Assembly: GCA_028282665.1 (NCBI GenBank)
Contig: JANQHN010000246.1
Span: 1-43,484, forward strand
DNA: 43,484 nucleotides
Direction of reading: 5' to 3'
From: Phycisphaerae bacterium
GTDB taxonomy: Bacteria; Planctomycetota; Phycisphaerae; UBA1845
Both the position numbers and the translations under genes were made by a program. How positions within the stretch are numbered: the stretch's first letter is position 1; every line of letters starts with the position of its first letter. The notes beneath the pieces are model-generated. The model was not told the origin of the DNA. It worked only from the letters and a program-made list of their open reading frames with translations, and did not search any database. Below are positions 29,665 to 40,592 of this stretch, piece after piece.

Positions 29665-31035
29665 CTACGCCTTCACGACGTTTTTCTTTGCACCGCGAAC
29701 ACCGTCGGTCGCGTTGCGGGTGTCGATGACCAGTTTCGAGTTTTTAACGATAAAATCGTAGTCATAGGACGTGTGATTCGTTGAAATCAGTACAGCGTCG
29801 TACGATTTGAGCATCGCAGCCGAAAGCTTCTTGCTTGCCATCCGCAAATCGTGCTCGCGCTGTTTGTGCGTACGTGGGATGTGCGGATCGTTGTAATCGA
29901 CTTTCGCACCGTGCTTCCGCAACAGCTCGATCAGTTCGATCGACGGCGATTCACGCAAGTCGTCAACATCCTTTTTGTAGGCAAGACCGAGAACGAGAAT
30001 TTTCGAGCCGTTGATCGGCTTTTTATGGTCGTTGAGTGCGAGGCTGAGCCGCTCGATGACGTATTCGGGCATTGACGTATTGACCTCACCGGCGAGTTCG
30101 ATAAACCGCGTCGGCATGCCGTATTCCTTCGCCTTCCACGTCAGGTAAAACGGATCGATGGGAATGCAGTGCCCGCCAAGACCCGGCCCCGGGTAGAACG
30201 CCTGAAATCCGAATGGCTTGGTTTTGGCAGCCTCGATCACCTCCCACACGTCGATACCCATTCGATCGAAGAGCATCTTTAGTTCGTTGACCATGGCGAT
30301 GTTAACCGCGCGGTAAACGTTTTCGAGGATTTTGGCTGACTCGGCGACTTCGCAACTGTTCGCACCGTGCACATTTGAAATCGCAGCCCCGTACAGCTTC
30401 GTGGAAACTTTGGTGCTTTTCGGCCCAAACCCGCCAACGACTTTCGTGATGGTTTCGGTCGTAAAGTCGGTGCGACCTGGATCTTCACGTTCGGGCGAAA
30501 ACGCGAGGAAGAAATCTTTCTCAGCCTCCAAACCCGATTTCTCGAGGATAGGCTTGACGAGTTCCTTGGTGGTTCCGGGATAAGTGGTGCTTTCGAGAAC
30601 GACAAGCTGACCCGGTCGAAGCTGCTTCGCAATCATTTCCGCCGTACTTACAACATAACTCATGTCCGGGTCGCGCATCTTCGTGAGCGGGGTGGGTACG
30701 CAGATCAGAATCGCGTCCACCTTGCGAAGGGTTTTCGGGTCACAGCTCGCTTCGAACATCCCCTTGCCCCGCATTTCCTTGATGAGTGAAGGCGGAATGT
30801 GCTGGATGTAGCTTTTGCCGGCGTTCAACGCCTTAACCTTTTCTTGATCAATATCAAAGCCGAGACACTTGAACCCCGCACTGCAAAACGTTCGCATAAG
30901 CGGCAGGCCTACGTATCCCATGCCGATGATACCAACGCGCGTCTTGCGATCTTCGATGTCCTTGACGAACGCGTTCGCATCCGCCGCTTTCGTGGTTTTG
31001 CGTGCTTTCTTGTTGCCTGCTGCTTTCCTGGCCAT
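29665..31035 (-). CDS. Nucleotide-sugar (UDP-) dehydrogenase, WecC/WbpA-like
   Basis: 456 aa; VGIIGMGYVGLPLMRTFCSAGFKCLGFDID; GPGLGGHCIPIDPFYL; LVLGLAYKKDVDDLRESPS. Confidence 0.94.
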   Translation of the reverse strand: MARKAAGNKKARKTTKAADANAFVKDIEDRKTRVGIIGMGYVGLPLMRTFCSAGFKCLGFDIDQEKVKALNAGKSYIQHIPPSLIKEMRGKGMFEASCDPKTLRKVDAILICVPTPLTKMRDPDMSYVVSTAEMIAKQLRPGQLVVLESTTYPGTTKELVKPILEKSGLEAEKDFFLAFSPEREDPGRTDFTTETITKVVGGFGPKSTKVSTKLYGAAISNVHGANSCEVAESAKILENVYRAVNIAMVNELKMLFDRMGIDVWEVIEAAKTKPFGFQAFYPGPGLGGHCIPIDPFYLTWKAKEYGMPTRFIELAGEVNTSMPEYVIERLSLALNDHKKPINGSKILVLGLAYKKDVDDLRESPSIELIELLRKHGAKVDYNDPHIPRTHKQREHDLRMASKKLSAAMLKSYDAVLISTNHTSYDYDFIVKNSKLVIDTRNATDGVRGAKKNVVKA

Positions 31036-31363
31036 CTTTCGTTGATCCTTTTCTTCAGGTGACGCACGCCTGCCATCGCCGATTCACGAACCACACCAAC
31101 AGTCACCGCAGTGATGAATTGTGCATTCGCAGCAGCGTTTTTTTCCGATGATTCGGAAAGGCGTGCTTGCTTAGGCCCGCGCCTGCCTCTGCCGCACAGA
31201 ACGAGCAGCCCGGCTAAAGGCCAATGAAACCAACGCGGAAGACCGATAAGATCGCCGCGTGAAATCTCCACCGCCAGTCATATCGACGGGGGGCGTCGAA
31301 TACTATAATGTTCGCCTTCATTCGTACACGAGTTTTTGAAGGCTTTTTCGGGAATTTAGCGCT

Positions 31364-32488
31364 ATGCCCAAGTACGACATCCCACTAGCCCGCCCTAACC
31401 TGACCAACGCCGAAACCGACGCCGTCGTCTCGGTTCTCCAGACACCCTACCTTAGCCTCGGGCCCAGGGTCACCGAGTTCGAGGAGGCATTCGCCCAGTA
31501 CTGCAAAACCCGATACGCCGTTTCCTGCTCCAGTGGGACCGCGGGCCTGCACATGCTGGTTACCGCAATGCATATTGGACAGGGGGACGAGGTCATCACC
31601 ACACCCTTCTCCTTCGTCGCTTCCGCCAATTGCGCTCTTATGGCCGGGGCGGATATCGCCTTCGCGGACATCGACCCGGAAACCTGGTGCATCGACCCGA
31701 AACGGTTCGAAGAGGCCATCACCGAGAACACCAAGGCGGTCATCCCGGTGGACGTATTCGGCGTCATCGCGGACATGGACTCCATAATCGACACCGCCCG
31801 TCGTAACGATCTCCGTGTGCTTGAAGACTCCTGTGAGGCGCTGGGCAGCGTGTATAGGGGCAAAATGGCTGGTGCTGTCGCGGATGCGGGCGTCTTCGGC
31901 TTTTATCCCAACAAACAGATGACAACCGGCGAAGGCGGAATGATCGTCACCGACGATGAAGAACTCGCGAATCTCTGTCGCTCGCTCCGCAATCAAGGCA
32001 GGGACACGATGGGCGGCTGGCTTGTCCACCCCAGGCTCGGCTTCAACTACCGTATGTGCGACATCAACGCGGCCTTGGGCACTGTTCAACTCTCTCGAAT
32101 CGAATCCATCAAAGCAGAGCGAACCCGTGTCCAAGATCTGTACCGCGCCCGCCTCGCAGACGAAAAGCGAATCCTGATGCAAAGAATAACCCCCGGCTGT
32201 AAGAACGTGAGCTGGTTTGTCTTCGTCATTCGATTGGACAACCGCTACTCGCAGGAGGACCGCGACAAAATCATCATATCGCTGCGCGAGATGGGCATCG
32301 GAGCGGCTAACTATTTCGCCCCTATCCACCTTCAGCCGTTCTACATGGAACGGTACGGCTTTAAAGAAGGCGATTTCCCCGTCTGCGAAGCGCTCGCCGC
32401 CCGCTCGATCGCCCTGCCCTTCCATCACCAGATGAACGAAGAAAAAGTCGACATCGTCTGTACGGAATTGCAGAAACTGTTGGATTAA
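31364..32488 (+). CDS. DegT/DnrJ/EryC1/StrS aminotransferase
   Basis: 374 aa; GDEVITTPFSFVASANCALMAGA, VLEDSCEALGSVYRGKMAG, GFYPNKQMTTGEGGMIVTDD, LGFNYRMCDINAALG. Confidence 0.96.
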   Translation: MPKYDIPLARPNLTNAETDAVVSVLQTPYLSLGPRVTEFEEAFAQYCKTRYAVSCSSGTAGLHMLVTAMHIGQGDEVITTPFSFVASANCALMAGADIAFADIDPETWCIDPKRFEEAITENTKAVIPVDVFGVIADMDSIIDTARRNDLRVLEDSCEALGSVYRGKMAGAVADAGVFGFYPNKQMTTGEGGMIVTDDEELANLCRSLRNQGRDTMGGWLVHPRLGFNYRMCDINAALGTVQLSRIESIKAERTRVQDLYRARLADEKRILMQRITPGCKNVSWFVFVIRLDNRYSQEDRDKIIISLREMGIGAANYFAPIHLQPFYMERYGFKEGDFPVCEALAARSIALPFHHQMNEEKVDIVCTELQKLLD

Positions 32489-32538
32489 GACACAACCTCG
32501 AATCTGCGACCGTTGACTTTTGCAAGACTATACACGAG

Positions 32539-33603
32539 CTATTTGGCCGTCTTGGTTTTTTCTTCTTCCGCAAGCTTCACGGGGTTGTAGTTCCGTGCGT
32601 GAAGATAGTCCGCCAAAGGGCGTTGCAGATGACGCAGATCCTCATGGGTAATGACAATCGCACGAGCCATTTTCTTCATAAACGGCGTAAGCTCCATGTC
32701 GCCGCTCTCCGTCATCACGATGATGCGATCGCGCACACCGGGCATGCGACGACGCACGCGATCCGGCGTACCCAACCCGTGTGAGACGTGCCCCGCACCG
32801 AGAATCACCACAACGACGCGATCCCGACCTTCTGGTGATTGCAAAAACTTCACAAGTCGATCCGCCATTGTCTCGTCGCGCGCCATTTGGGCTTTAGTCA
32901 CTCGGTCCATGAATGACTCGTCCATCGTCGCATGCACCATCATCTGCTTATTGAGGTGCTTCACGTACATCGGATCGTCAAAGACCATCTCTTCCGGAAG
33001 TTCCGCCCGCATCTCCTCGTCGAGCCCTTCGATTCCCTCGCGACCGATCGCCCGAATCGTTGCGGAGCGGGCATTTAACCCCACGATCGGAGCACCCGCC
33101 TCATGGGCTGCCTCCACCACGCCGCGATAGTCCAAGTAGTTATTCCACACCTTGCCCCAATTGATTTTCTCCGCAAGCGTTTCGAAGTCGATCTCGCCGG
33201 CGCTGTACTGGTCAAGCGTATTTTGGTGAACAAACTCCAACTGCTCCATAGCAACCGCCAACTCCACATCCCGTTTCACCAACTCACGCACAATTTGCTC
33301 CTGAATCGCGTGATGACGATCCAATGTGTGCGTCTCGCCCAAATAAATCACGCGAGACTCCGCCAAGTCCTCGATCATCTCGTCAAACTGAACCGGCTCG
33401 CCGCGATAGAGATCAATCCAGAACTCGCATCGATTTCGCTCCTGAGCAGGGCATACCTTCATCCTTGGGCAAACCTCCGTTCGCCGAGACTGACACCCCA
33501 TCGCTGCGATTAAAGGAACGGTCACTGCAATCGTAAGTAACAAGCAAGTCCCACGCGACATGACGCAATCTCCTCGATGCCGTTTTCCAGTAAAGCAATT
33601 CAT
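32539..33603 (-). CDS. ChaN-family lipoprotein
   Basis: 354 aa; SRVIYLGETHTLDRHHAIQ..., VVVVILGAGHVSHGLGTPDRVRR; lipobox-like IAAMGC. Confidence 0.85.
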   Translation of the reverse strand: MNCFTGKRHRGDCVMSRGTCLLLTIAVTVPLIAAMGCQSRRTEVCPRMKVCPAQERNRCEFWIDLYRGEPVQFDEMIEDLAESRVIYLGETHTLDRHHAIQEQIVRELVKRDVELAVAMEQLEFVHQNTLDQYSAGEIDFETLAEKINWGKVWNNYLDYRGVVEAAHEAGAPIVGLNARSATIRAIGREGIEGLDEEMRAELPEEMVFDDPMYVKHLNKQMMVHATMDESFMDRVTKAQMARDETMADRLVKFLQSPEGRDRVVVVILGAGHVSHGLGTPDRVRRRMPGVRDRIIVMTESGDMELTPFMKKMARAIVITHEDLRHLQRPLADYLHARNYNPVKLAEEEKTKTAK

Positions 33604-33720
33604 ATGAAATCGCCCAAAATTTTACCGCGATTTTTAGAGAAGACTAGTAAATAGGCGACGTGCGGACAAATCGAATGAAAATGGATTGGACTGCGCAATC
33701 GCGTCTTTTGATAATCAAAG

Positions 33721-34542
33721 TCATGCCGCCGGCTGGCAAGCCGGGCAAACGAAGCTTGAACGGCCCGCTACTTTGATCCGTTCGATCATCGTATCGCACC
33801 CTTTGCACGCCTGTCCCTCGCGATGATAGACACGGTGATACTTTTGGAAAGAGCCAGGCGCTCCCTCGGCCGAACGGTAGTCCATAAATGTCGTCCCGTT
33901 GAATTTGATCGCGCGTTTAAGGATCGTTTTAATGCTCCGCAACAGCTTGTCCCGCGCAGCGGGGTCCAGCGCCTGGGCGACTGCCGTCGGATGGATGCCG
34001 GCGCGATGCAGGGATTCGTCACAGTAGATGTTCCCGAGCCCTGCAATAATGGTTTGATCGAGTAGCAGCGCCTTGATCTGTCGCTTGCGATCGAGCATCG
34101 CGCGAAACTTCGCGGGTGCGAGTTCCAAAGGCTCCGCTCCAAGTCGACCAAGACGCCTGCCTACATGCACCTCGCCCCCATTGTCGAACCACACGCCGCC
34201 GAACCTGCGCGGGTCGCGAAAACGAAGTTGTTCGCTTCCCCCGCTAAGATCCAGGCACAAGTGCGTGTGCGCCTCTAGCGAATCTTCCTGCGGCACAAGC
34301 GTTAACCGACCGGACATACCAAGGTGAAATACCAACGACCCGCGCGGACTCAACTTCAGAAATATCCGCTTTGCCCGCCTGCGTACACTTTGAACCCGCC
34401 TGCCTTTGAGCAGCGCGCACAACGGACCGGGCTCGCCGTGCAGTATGTCTCCGCGATGCAGAAAGACATCCACCACACGCCGACCGCTGATTCGTTCATC
34501 CAGTTGCCGGGCGATGGTCTCAACTTCGGGGAGTTCAGGCAT
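33721..34542 (-). CDS. mutM: Formamidopyrimidine-DNA glycosylase
   Basis: Mature start MPELPEVETIARQLDERI; C-terminal zinc finger CKGCDTMIERIKVAGRSSFVCPACQ. Confidence 0.97.
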   Translation of the reverse strand: MPELPEVETIARQLDERISGRRVVDVFLHRGDILHGEPGPLCALLKGRRVQSVRRRAKRIFLKLSPRGSLVFHLGMSGRLTLVPQEDSLEAHTHLCLDLSGGSEQLRFRDPRRFGGVWFDNGGEVHVGRRLGRLGAEPLELAPAKFRAMLDRKRQIKALLLDQTIIAGLGNIYCDESLHRAGIHPTAVAQALDPAARDKLLRSIKTILKRAIKFNGTTFMDYRSAEGAPGSFQKYHRVYHREGQACKGCDTMIERIKVAGRSSFVCPACQPAA

Positions 34543-34941
34543 ATCGATGGACGATTGGAAAAAACACACAATAACCTGTCGCGAACTCCGCAACAGCAAG
34601 ATTTCGGAAGCGAACCTGGTGAGGGCTGGCCTTTGTCACCTCCACCCTACATCTTAGAATACTCAGCCACCCTGATACAACCCCATCCAAATCCGTTGCG
34701 ATTGAATACGTCAATCTGTGATCGCGCCGACAACCTGACGGCTTAAGCTCTTGACGCCCGATTTGCGTTTCTCGATCATCGCTATGGTAAATTCTCCAGG
34801 AGTGTCACGATACCGAGCGGATACCGCCTTTCACGAGATCCAACCATCGTGCCACTCCAAAAGGTAAACAGGCTCTCACTGCCCGAACCATCAACAGACC
34901 TGTCCATCGGGTGAGAATCGGCAACTGGAAAGGAACGCTGG

Positions 34942-36678
34942 ATGAATCCGATAACCATCGCAAAATGCACAAGCCAAGCCATGTTTGCGCTAGCACTCTT
35001 CGCGCCGGTTCTAAAGGCCTTGGGCAATGAAGCGTTCGAGATTGAACACAGACCGATTTCCTTCGAACTTCAAGGAGTTCCCACCGAATCCCTCCTTAGC
35101 CTGGACGGCAGCCGGTTCGCAGTCGTTTGCAAGCAGGACGATAAGCAGACCCTCTACCTGGACGGCAAGCCGATCAGAACATTCGATGAACTCGTATCTT
35201 CGCGACTTACGCGAATCCCCCGGGAATTCAGAATTTGGTTCTTCAGCGAGGACAACGAGTCCTTTGCGTTCGCCATTCGCGATGGGCAGGATCAGGTCAT
35301 GATCCGTGATTCGAAGGCAGGACCGCGCTACGAGGAAATCCAAACGCCGGCTAACTTCCTTCCGGGTACTGACAAACTCGCCTACCGCGCAAAGAAAAAT
35401 GGCCAATGGGGATTCGCGGTGGATTCACCGGGCAAATCGATCTTCAAAACGATCAAGCAAGATGAAACGCGAACCGTCATCGAAGATTCGCAGCGCATGA
35501 CAGCAGACGCAGTCACCCATATCTACGCCGTGCAGGCCTCAACTCCAGCAAAAGACCAGACCACGCCATCTAAGCGCGTGCAGATTCCCGTCGTCAACGG
35601 CGTGGACGGCCCGGTAATGCAAGAAGTGAAAGGAACGCTGGTCGCACCCCAAGGAGGCAAATACCTCATCCACGCCATTCAGCTCGAAAAGGACACGCCC
35701 CTAAATCGCGCCGCCATGAACGAGATTCTATTCGACGGAAAAAGCACATGGCGATTCCGGCAATTAAAATACTCACCCAAGTTCAGTGAGGACGGCAAGC
35801 ACTGGTGCGCCGCCGTCGACACGTTCCCCGCTGAGGCTAAGAAGGGCAAGCCAATGATGCGGACGCACCTACTTATGGACGGCAAACTCATCGGACCTTT
35901 CGACGACCTCGCTGATACGGATATCACGCTTTCCCCATCCGGTGGGCACTACGCGATTACCGTGCTCCATGAAACGAAAATCAACGGCAGCCGCCAAAAG
36001 CAGTACTTTGTCATTCATAACGGGAAAAAAGCCGGACCTTACAAAGCAGTGTTCCCGCACGTCTTCAGCCCCAACGGAGAACGACTCGCCTACGTGGCCA
36101 AACCCTGGGATTCCCCCAAATGGGTTGCGGTCATCGATGGCCAACCCGGCCCTGAATACGAGAGAATCCACTCGCCGATCTTCAGCGAAAACTCGAAGCG
36201 TATCGCGTATCAGGTGGAAACGCGCAATAAACAGGCGGTAGTGGTGGACGGCCGACTCGGTGATCCGGAAGAACACATCTTTGAATTCAACGGTCGCACC
36301 GGCGTATTCTTCAGCCCGGATGGAAAACGCTACGCCTACACGGCCGCGGACAAATCGCAAAACGTTTCACTCATCGTAGATGGCAAACAACGTATTAAAA
36401 CCGGACTTAGAGGCGGATGGAACGTACGGTTCACTGAAAATTCAAAACACATTTTCATCATCGAATCCAGATCCGGCGGGCAGTACCTGCACTTTAACGG
36501 AAAACAACTCGAACTTGGCGAACACAAATTCGTCGCACCGTTGCATGAGGTACTAAACACCATCACCCAAATGCCCGACGGCGGGTACTCGCTGATGACC
36601 TGGACAAAATCACACGGCGAAGGCCTGCAATACTACAATACTTCCATCAAACCGAAATCAGCCATGCCGACGAAATGA
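34942..36678 (+). CDS. Exported WD40/TolB-like beta-propeller protein
   Basis: 578 aa; repeated F/SPNGERLAYVA...VVIDGQPGPEYERI...FSENSKRIAYQV...VVVDGRLGDPEE; signal-like N-terminus. Confidence 0.75.
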   Translation: MNPITIAKCTSQAMFALALFAPVLKALGNEAFEIEHRPISFELQGVPTESLLSLDGSRFAVVCKQDDKQTLYLDGKPIRTFDELVSSRLTRIPREFRIWFFSEDNESFAFAIRDGQDQVMIRDSKAGPRYEEIQTPANFLPGTDKLAYRAKKNGQWGFAVDSPGKSIFKTIKQDETRTVIEDSQRMTADAVTHIYAVQASTPAKDQTTPSKRVQIPVVNGVDGPVMQEVKGTLVAPQGGKYLIHAIQLEKDTPLNRAAMNEILFDGKSTWRFRQLKYSPKFSEDGKHWCAAVDTFPAEAKKGKPMMRTHLLMDGKLIGPFDDLADTDITLSPSGGHYAITVLHETKINGSRQKQYFVIHNGKKAGPYKAVFPHVFSPNGERLAYVAKPWDSPKWVAVIDGQPGPEYERIHSPIFSENSKRIAYQVETRNKQAVVVDGRLGDPEEHIFEFNGRTGVFFSPDGKRYAYTAADKSQNVSLIVDGKQRIKTGLRGGWNVRFTENSKHIFIIESRSGGQYLHFNGKQLELGEHKFVAPLHEVLNTITQMPDGGYSLMTWTKSHGEGLQYYNTSIKPKSAMPTK

Positions 36679-37100
36679 TCGTTCCACAATGGTAGTGCGC
36701 TGGATTCGCTGTGCGGACTGAAAGTGTCGGATAGGCCGGCATTGAACGAAAACCGCCTTACCGGTTCCGTGACCCGCGAAACTCACCACGCTGCTTTGCG
36801 CAAACAGCCGCCATATCCAACGATAGTGGTCATGACATTTCCCTCCGCTCACTATTTTCTGGGATTTTCTGAAAGATCCAGCGGCCAAACGTGACGTACG
36901 TACGCAACGACCAGCGGTAAGTAACACTTGTTGCTCCGTGCAACCTCGAGGTGTCCGGGATGACATTGAACGCTTAACCGCCTCCGTAAAGCAGTAGTGA
37001 ATTCACTCCCGCAATGGCGAATGGGGAACTTGCGCGCTTACGGAGACGCCGCCCTCATATGCGGCATTGCCGCCTCTTGCGCTCCAGAGGAGAAGTAATC

Positions 37101-38198
37101 ATGAATTCTGCAAAAAGACAACCTGTTCGAACGCTGTGTTCCGCGTTCACGTTGATAGAATTACTTGTAGTCATAGCTATAATCGCATTGTTAATTTCGA
37201 TCCTGCTGCCATCCTTGGAGAGAGCACGCAATGCCGCAAAGCGGTCAACCTGTCTCTCGCGTCTTAAAAGCATCGCCTCGACCAGCAGGGTCTACGACGC
37301 TGACGACCCCGGCGGGTTCTGCATTCCCGTGCATCCACTGCAACATGAACAGGATCCGGTAAACCCGACTTACATCGGCGCGTACGAATGGGGAGGCAAA
37401 AGTGGCATTGGCCGCGACGATTACCTGACCGGGCAGTCGGGGGATTCACTCAACAGCAAATACGGGACAAAAGCTGGTTTCGGACCGGCAGCCCGCCCAC
37501 TGAATGTCCTTCTTTACAAAAGCGGATTTAAGGACAATCTCGACGACGACAATACGGATGGCATGCTCCGGGATACGAAGCTGGACCTGGACTTATTTAA
37601 GTGCCCCGCGGACACCTTCCCGCCGCGCGGAGGCCACTGCCCTTCCTGGATCGCGAACCCGGAGCGATCCTCGTACGATCACTTCGGAAACAGCTACGCC
37701 GCCAATATCTTCATGACCGCAAAGAGATGTGGCGGATATATGTACAGCAATTCTCCCTATTTGAGGCCGACGACTCGTGTTCCTGCTCCGGCGCGCACGC
37801 TTTTGTACGAGGAGAACATCGGTCGATGGGCTTGGGCGTCGTACCGGGATCCATGCAATACGGTAGCAGGCATCGATCCCGGACCGACCAAAACCATTGA
37901 CGGGTGGCACGGTGATGCATGGACCTACAATCGCGCCTTCGTCGATGCACACGCCGAATATCAGCCTGTGATTATTCTTGGCACCCGCGATGAAAATGGC
38001 TATTACGAGCACTATCGCTCGGAACTGGTCGATAACATCGGCGAACCGGGGCAAGATTGCATATCGTTTAAGTGCATCATCGTTCGTGGTCCAGGCTGGG
38101 CCAAAGACTGCCTGCCCGCAGCGCGCATCTGGACGAACTTGCCTTATCCCGGAGGCCAATCGGGACGTCCCTCGTACGAGGATTGCGTCACGCCATGA
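37101..38198 (+). CDS. Type II secretion pseudopilin-like protein (DUF1559-like style)
   Basis: [58 protein letters not shown]; internal ATG preceded by AGAGGAGAAG. Confidence 0.88.
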   Translation: MNSAKRQPVRTLCSAFTLIELLVVIAIIALLISILLPSLERARNAAKRSTCLSRLKSIASTSRVYDADDPGGFCIPVHPLQHEQDPVNPTYIGAYEWGGKSGIGRDDYLTGQSGDSLNSKYGTKAGFGPAARPLNVLLYKSGFKDNLDDDNTDGMLRDTKLDLDLFKCPADTFPPRGGHCPSWIANPERSSYDHFGNSYAANIFMTAKRCGGYMYSNSPYLRPTTRVPAPARTLLYEENIGRWAWASYRDPCNTVAGIDPGPTKTIDGWHGDAWTYNRAFVDAHAEYQPVIILGTRDENGYYEHYRSELVDNIGEPGQDCISFKCIIVRGPGWAKDCLPAARIWTNLPYPGGQSGRPSYEDCVTP

Positions 38199-39164
38199 TC
38201 AACGCCGACGGATAAGAACAAACCAGCACGCACCGAGCAGCACGAATGTGCCAGGCTCAGGAATCGATGCAATCGTGTCGTCGATCCAGTCGTTGAATAG
38301 GGAAAGACGCATACCGGCTGTGGAGCCAAAGTAATTCGGTGCGCCGGACTGGAAGCTCGAAATCCCCATAAGCTGCATCTCGCCCTCGACATCGATATAC
38401 CACCCGCCGCCGGAATCCCCCGGGATTCCAATGCCACCCAGAGGTTGATACGCCGGGTGACCCGGCGGAACGAACCGCATCACCGCGAAGTGCTCGGCAG
38501 CGCCGAAAGGCGGAAAGCCGAATTCGGTAAGTAAATTCTGACATGCACGTAGCCGGCCTGGGTCGTCACCCACACCTCCCGATGGCGTGGCGTCAACGCC
38601 GAAACCCGCCATGTCGATAAGGTTGCCGATCTGGTCCGTTCCACGGAAACGGGTTGCAGGTTCGACGCCCACGATCGGATCATCAAAGTAGAGGAGAGCC
38701 AGATCAACACCGGTAACGGTGTAGTCCCAATCGGGATGCGAAAACCACTGGTCAGCGACGAAGGTTTGCCCCGGGTCGTCCCAGACGTGCGTGCCCGTGC
38801 CGATACGCGCCCCTATATGCTCGAACTGATTATCCTCATCGAAAAGCGTGTGGGCCGCAGTCAGCGCCCAATGCGGATCAATCACGACGGATGAGCCCTT
38901 CCAAACGTCACCGTCATCGTTGATGCCGGACAACCAAACCATCGAACTGAAATTCAGGCCGTGTTGCCGGTAGAGCAGATCATCCACGCCATCATGCCGC
39001 CCGATCCCCAGGCCGGCCGGAACAAACACACCCATGGAGAACCAAACCACCATAACGGTTCCAATCCGGGCGTAACGCTCAAAAGCGATTTTCCGGCAGT
39101 GCCAAACACGGTGTTGGAGGCTGGCTGGAGCTTGCTCTGGAAGAATTTTTGTTGGTGAATGCAC
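38199..39164 (-). CDS. Trypsin-like serine protease with PEP-CTERM anchor
   Basis: LTAAHTLF (His), DLALLYF (Asp), GIPGDSGGGW (Ser); C-terminal SIPEPGTFVLLGACWFVLIRRR. Confidence 0.92.
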   Translation of the reverse strand: MHSPTKILPEQAPASLQHRVWHCRKIAFERYARIGTVMVVWFSMGVFVPAGLGIGRHDGVDDLLYRQHGLNFSSMVWLSGINDDGDVWKGSSVVIDPHWALTAAHTLFDEDNQFEHIGARIGTGTHVWDDPGQTFVADQWFSHPDWDYTVTGVDLALLYFDDPIVGVEPATRFRGTDQIGNLIDMAGFGVDATPSGGVGDDPGRLRACQNLLTEFGFPPFGAAEHFAVMRFVPPGHPAYQPLGGIGIPGDSGGGWYIDVEGEMQLMGISSFQSGAPNYFGSTAGMRLSLFNDWIDDTIASIPEPGTFVLLGACWFVLIRRR

Positions 39165-39520
39165 AACCCCACTCCTTGCTTTTTGGAATCTGTTTGCACC
39201 CCGGAAAGGAAAACCCGACTTACGCGCAGTATAGCAAATCGATTTTCGAATCAGAAACGATCCGATGCGTGAACCGCCACGCGAAGCATTAACTGCTTAA
39301 TTCAGAAGAGCTTAGAAAGCGCAACCGACGTTTGGGAGGACGTAGACGTTGTTTGCCGCCCATCCGGAGGGTTAATGGCGTAGCACCAGGCTAAGGTTTT
39401 GCGTCCCAAAAGGTCGGGTGCCTAGGATACGCTTCCCCGCCCGCGAGGATTCCACACACAAGATGCCGCTTGACCAGGATTTGACGGCGTTAGTCCAGGC
39501 AAGATTTTCCGCCCGAAAAC

Positions 39521-39658
39521 CGGGTATCGAAGACGCGCTGTCCCACCCAAGGGGTCGAGTATCGACGATGCGCTTCTCCGCCTGAAGGTCAGGTATCGAA
39601 GACGCACCTCCCCGCCCAAGGAATCGGGAACCGAAGACGCGCTTCCCCGCCCGGAGGG
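39521..39658. repeat. Degenerate 34-35 bp tandem repeat (4 units, probable fifth diverged copy at 39416-39450)
   Basis: CGGGTATCGAAGACGCGCTGTCCCACCCAAGGGGT / CGAGTATCGACGATGCGCTTCTCCGCCTGAAGGT / CAGGTATCGAAGACGCACCTCCCCGCCCAAGGAAT / CGGGAACCGAAGACGCGCTTCCCCGCCCGGAGGG. Confidence 0.75.
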
Positions 39659-39673
39659 CGGACGACGTTAGCC

Positions 39674-39701
39674 AGGGGCGCGGCGAAGCAAGCCCCTGGT
39701 T
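39674..39701. repeat. REP-like hairpin
   Basis: CCAGGGGC-(12 nt)-GCCCCTGG, followed by a second hairpin CCGCCC-GGCA-GGGCGG near 39722-39737. Confidence 0.6.
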
Positions 39702-39807
39702 AGCGGGTGTGTTAAAAAACCACCGCCCGGCAGGGCGGACGAACCGTTCGTAATGATTCAAGCGTCCGGCCTTCCGATCGACCGAACCAATCCTCTATGA
39801 TGCCATC

Positions 39808-40302
39808 ATGGACGAATTGAACATACGCTCCGCGGCCGCATCCGACGCGGCGGCGATCGCAGCGATCCTCAACGACGCGATCCTGCACACCACCGCCAGC
39901 TTCTGGACCACGCCGCGCGCGGACGCCGACATCAAGACCGCCCTCACCCAGGCAGGCGATGCGTATCCCTGGGTCGTCGCCGAAGCGGATGGCGAGGTCG
40001 TCGGCTTCGCCGAGAGCAAGCCGTGGAACCCAAGGCAGGCGTATCGCCGTACGGTGGAGGTCAGCATCTATGTCATCCGTTCGCATCAAGGACGGGGCGT
40101 GGGCAAGCGGCTTTACGGCGATCTGATCGAGCGCCTGCGCACGCTCGACTACGGACAGGCCCTCGCCGGTATTGCCCTGCCCAACGAAGCCAGCACCCGC
40201 CTCCACGAATCCGCCGGCTTCAAACCCGTCGGCATTTTCAAAAACATCGGCCACAAGTTCGGCCGGACCATCAGCGTAGGGTACTGGCAACTGGAACTGT
40301 AA
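39808..40302 (+). CDS. GNAT acetyltransferase, phosphinothricin acetyltransferase-like
   Basis: 164 aa; IRSAAASDAAAIAAILNDAILHTTASF...VSIYVIRSHQGRGVGKRLYGDLIERL...LHESAGFKPVGIFKNIGHKFGR. Confidence 0.92.
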   Translation: MDELNIRSAAASDAAAIAAILNDAILHTTASFWTTPRADADIKTALTQAGDAYPWVVAEADGEVVGFAESKPWNPRQAYRRTVEVSIYVIRSHQGRGVGKRLYGDLIERLRTLDYGQALAGIALPNEASTRLHESAGFKPVGIFKNIGHKFGRTISVGYWQLEL

Positions 40303-40592
40303 AGAGCGGATACGGAACCGGCAGCCACGAGAAAGCTTCCACGCTTCGCCCGACCCCGCCGAAACGGCATGCGGACTTTCTTCCACCTATTCGACTGGCC
40401 GGAACCGCCGCCATAATTGGAATAAGACGCCGTATCGTCGTTTTCGAGCAGTTCGGAATTCAGACCAAACCAATTTGTATTCGCCAAAGCACATACCCAT
40501 AATAAGGGTAGTCTATCCATTTGCTGGAAACCGACTTCGCGTCGCTTCTATGGATGTGGCAACTTCACTTCGCACACAGGACTCGAATCGGG

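Noticed and set aside
31385-32428. 347-aa minus-strand ORF
   Set aside because: Fully antisense to a clear DegT/DnrJ aminotransferase; arises from GC-biased codon usage.
39521-39658. CRISPR array
   Set aside because: Degenerate 34-35 bp units abut directly with no variable spacers.
39712-40386. 224-aa minus-strand ORF
   Set aside because: Antisense to the GNAT gene and runs into repeats; no recognisable motifs.
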